Of a DNA stretch of 64,000 nucleotides, positions 62,235 through 64,000 are shown piece by piece. The stretch's first letter is position 1. The number at the start of each line of letters is the position of its first letter. Origin of the DNA: Blautia obeum ATCC 29174 (GTDB lineage Bacteria; Bacillota; Clostridia; Lachnospirales; Lachnospiraceae). Location of the stretch: the NCBI RefSeq assembly GCF_025147765.1, contig NZ_CP102265.1, forward strand, positions 2,171,001-2,235,000, written 5' to 3'. The notes under the pieces were generated by a model. That model was not told where the DNA came from. It was given only the letters and a program-made list of their open reading frames with translations, and did not search any database. The translations under genes were made by a program, and so were the position numbers.

Positions 62235-64000
62235 TTATACTGCAATATCTTTTTTTACTGTTTTTCTGGAAACGGTCTTTTTTTCACCGGCTTTCTTCGC
62301 TACTGTTTTCTTTACAGCTACTTTTTCTGCAGCAACCTTTTTTGCACTTTCCTTCTTTGGTGCTGTCTTGCGGGCGGTCTTTTTGGCAGTTGTCGGTTTC
62401 TTCGCTGCTACTGCCAGTTTCTCCGGCTTTTTGCCCGGTGTGCAGGAAAAAACAGCCACACCCAGTGCAGGAAGCTTAAAGGTAACAGAATATTCTCTTT
62501 CATCACAATCTGCCTGTTTGCAGGTTTTTGCCCTTACGTTTACTATTCCCTGTCCGCCATATTCTTTGCGGTCACTGTTGAAGATTTCTTTGTATTTTCC
62601 GTAGAATGGAACACCCATCTGATAATTCTCATATGGAACTGCAGCAAAATTACATACCGCAAGAAGTGTTTCTTCAGGATTTTCTGTTTTGCGAAGGAAT
62701 GTCAGGACATTTTCTTCATATTTCATAAGCTGGATCCATTCAAATCCTTCATAATCATTATCCATGAGTGACAATGCCGGCTGAGAGACATACATCTCAT
62801 TCAGATCGTGGATAAATCTCTTCATTTCATCCGTAAGCTCTTTGTCCGGTGCCATCATTTTGCATCCTGGATGCAGCATCATGTAGGAATATGCAGCCCG
62901 GATCTGGCTCAGTTTCTGTAACTCATCACCTGGAAGTTTTGCCATAAAACTCTTCTGATCACCGGTTTCTCTGCTTCCAAGTGGAAGAACAAAGTGTTCG
63001 CAGTAAGTGTACAGCATAGAAAGTGTCAACTGATCATGTACATACTGACGCTCGATCGGATCTTTGGAAAGGTAATTCAGAAAATCTCCAGCCCAGTTGT
63101 TATTCCATTTATAAGAGAAACCAATATTGTCATCCTCAACACTTCCAGTAAGTTCTGACCAAAGACCATCTTCCTGCGCGATCGTAATCGTTCCTGGAAG
63201 CTTCTTTGCCAAAATAGAATTAAGATGTTTCAGCAATTCTACAGCTGCAAGATTTTCATTGGTTCCATAAATATTTGGTCTCCACTGTCCATATTCTCTG
63301 CCAAAGTCAAGATACAGCATAGAATCCACATCATCCAGTCTTAAACCATCTGCATGATAGAATTCCAGCCAGTAAAAAGCATTTGCCAGAAGAAAATCTT
63401 TGACCATCGGACTTTCAAAATTGAATAAAAGAGTTCCCCACATCGGATGAATAGCCATTGATGGATCCGGATTTTCATATAAAGGTGTTCCATCAAACTG
63501 TTCTAATCCACCCTCAGTTCTTGGAAAATGCGAAGGTGTCCAATCCAGGATCACACCAATATTTTCTTTATGAAGTTCATTTACTAAATTCTGAAAATCT
63601 GCCGGTGTTCCAAATCTGCGGTCTGGTGCATAATAAGCAAATGTACTGTACTCTCCAGCTTCATCATCAAGATATTCCATTACCGGATGAAGTTCCACAT
63701 GTGTATATTTCAGATTTTTAAGATATTTAACAAGCTCGGCAGCATTTTTCCATTTGGAAAGACTGGTCTCATAAATAGAAATCGGCTGTTTACGATCGCT
63801 GAATCTTTCACGATCTTTCATCCAGGCTTCATCATCCCATTTAAACCCACGAAGATCTGTAACAACAGAGGCCGATGCCGGAGGAACCTCCGTACAGGCA
63901 GCATATGGATCCGATTTAAGCTGTACTGCACCGCCTTTTAATTTTATTTCATATTTATAGATTTCACCGGCTTTCACACCTGGAATAAACAATTCAAAAA
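62235..64000 (-). CDS. Glycogen branching enzyme homologue, catalytically degenerate, with lysine-rich H1-like tail; N-terminus outside window
   Basis: 587 residues visible; the frame runs open past position 64000 (preceding codons read FELFIPG). It aligns with GlgB (GH13): region I ILDWTPSHFP, region II DGLRLDDVDSMLYLDF, and YKWNNNWAGDFLNYL. By alignment to E. coli GlgB from memory, Asp335, His340, Arg403 and Asp405 are kept. Acid/base Glu458 is Gln (CAG, minus strand of 63174-63176), and His525-Asp526 are Ser-Arg (minus strand of 62970-62975). The MGNEF..G.EWN segment is also missing. The last 68 residues hold 22 Lys with many Ala/Thr (KKTARKTAPKKESAKK), like a histone H1 tail. It is thus probably not an active branching enzyme; a glycogen- or nucleic-acid-binding role is possible. 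Confidence 0.88.
   Translation of the reverse strand, partial: FELFIPGVKAGEIYKYEIKLKGGAVQLKSDPYAACTEVPPASASVVTDLRGFKWDDEAWMKDRERFSDRKQPISIYETSLSKWKNAAELVKYLKNLKYTHVELHPVMEYLDDEAGEYSTFAYYAPDRRFGTPADFQNLVNELHKENIGVILDWTPSHFPRTEGGLEQFDGTPLYENPDPSMAIHPMWGTLLFNFESPMVKDFLLANAFYWLEFYHADGLRLDDVDSMLYLDFGREYGQWRPNIYGTNENLAAVELLKHLNSILAKKLPGTITIAQEDGLWSELTGSVEDDNIGFSYKWNNNWAGDFLNYLSKDPIERQYVHDQLTLSMLYTYCEHFVLPLGSRETGDQKSFMAKLPGDELQKLSQIRAAYSYMMLHPGCKMMAPDKELTDEMKRFIHDLNEMYVSQPALSLMDNDYEGFEWIQLMKYEENVLTFLRKTENPEETLLAVCNFAAVPYENYQMGVPFYGKYKEIFNSDRKEYGGQGIVNVRAKTCKQADCDEREYSVTFKLPALGVAVFSCTPGKKPEKLAVAAKKPTTAKKTARKTAPKKESAKKVAAEKVAVKKTVAKKAGEKKTVSRKTVKKDIAV

Noticed and set aside
1..64000. CRISPR arrays, IS elements, prophage or conjugation modules
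   Set aside because: No repeat-spacer pattern, transposase, integrase or phage structural motifs were seen; the TraX-like gene is a chromosomal membrane protein, not evidence of a conjugative element.

Overview
The window looks like chromosome of a gut Clostridia bacterium, most likely family Lachnospiraceae (Blautia-like; genus not provable from sequence alone). The reasons are moderate-to-low GC, strong AGGAGG ribosome sites, YesM/YesN-type two-component genes, a GGGtGRT-protein/NifU-like pair, a fused PotC-PotD transporter gene, and a fucosyl-glycan locus with GH112, GH95 and GH29 enzymes. I see no prophage, IS element, CRISPR array or rRNA.

Layout. (1) 1-1.8 kb: partial pyridoxal-kinase-type gene divergent from a MocR-family regulator whose PLP-lysine position holds arginine. 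(2) 1.8-13.3 kb: ten-gene anaerobic cobalamin operon on the minus strand (cbiD-F-G-H-J/E/T fusion-A-B-cobD-cbiP-cbiC), read from a perfect consensus promoter with a leader too short for a riboswitch. (3) 13.4-21.3 kb: L,D-transpeptidase, four family-2 glycosyltransferase-like genes and a UDP-glucose-dehydrogenase-type enzyme fused to an N-terminal XRE helix-turn-helix, with two identical 15-bp palindromes around its promoter region. (4) 21.4-32.2 kb: GGGtGRT/NifU-like pair, TraX-like membrane protein, topB, FocA-type channel, selD, asd, argH, queH. (5) 32.4-34 kb: ABC ATPase and permease of the nitrate/sulfonate/taurine type without a binding protein. (6) 34-47.7 kb: fucosylated-oligosaccharide locus (sugar ABC importer without ATPase, YesMN pair, AraC regulator, GH29 and GH95 fucosidases, GH112 galacto-N-biose/lacto-N-biose-type phosphorylase). 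The hydrolases have no signal peptides, so uptake of intact glycans and cytoplasmic breakdown is inferred. (7) 47.7-51.5 kb: polyamine-type ABC operon with fused PotC-PotD. (8) 51.7-53.7 kb: DUF3825-like gene and a homocysteine S-methyltransferase gene preceded by a compact structured leader. (9) 53.8-61.9 kb: second polyamine-type ABC operon with an M20 amidohydrolase at its head and a PTS enzyme I-like gene and a DUF362/ferredoxin gene at its tail. (10) 62.1-64 kb: tRNA-Thr(CGT) and the 3' part of a glycogen-branching-enzyme homologue that has lost conserved catalytic residues and carries a lysine-rich, histone-H1-like tail.

The most unusual items are the HTH-sugar-nucleotide-dehydrogenase fusion with its twin palindromes, the degenerate lysine-tailed branching-enzyme homologue, the structured leader before the methyltransferase gene, and the MocR regulator lacking the Schiff-base lysine. 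Family assignments were made by reading motifs; no database search was run.
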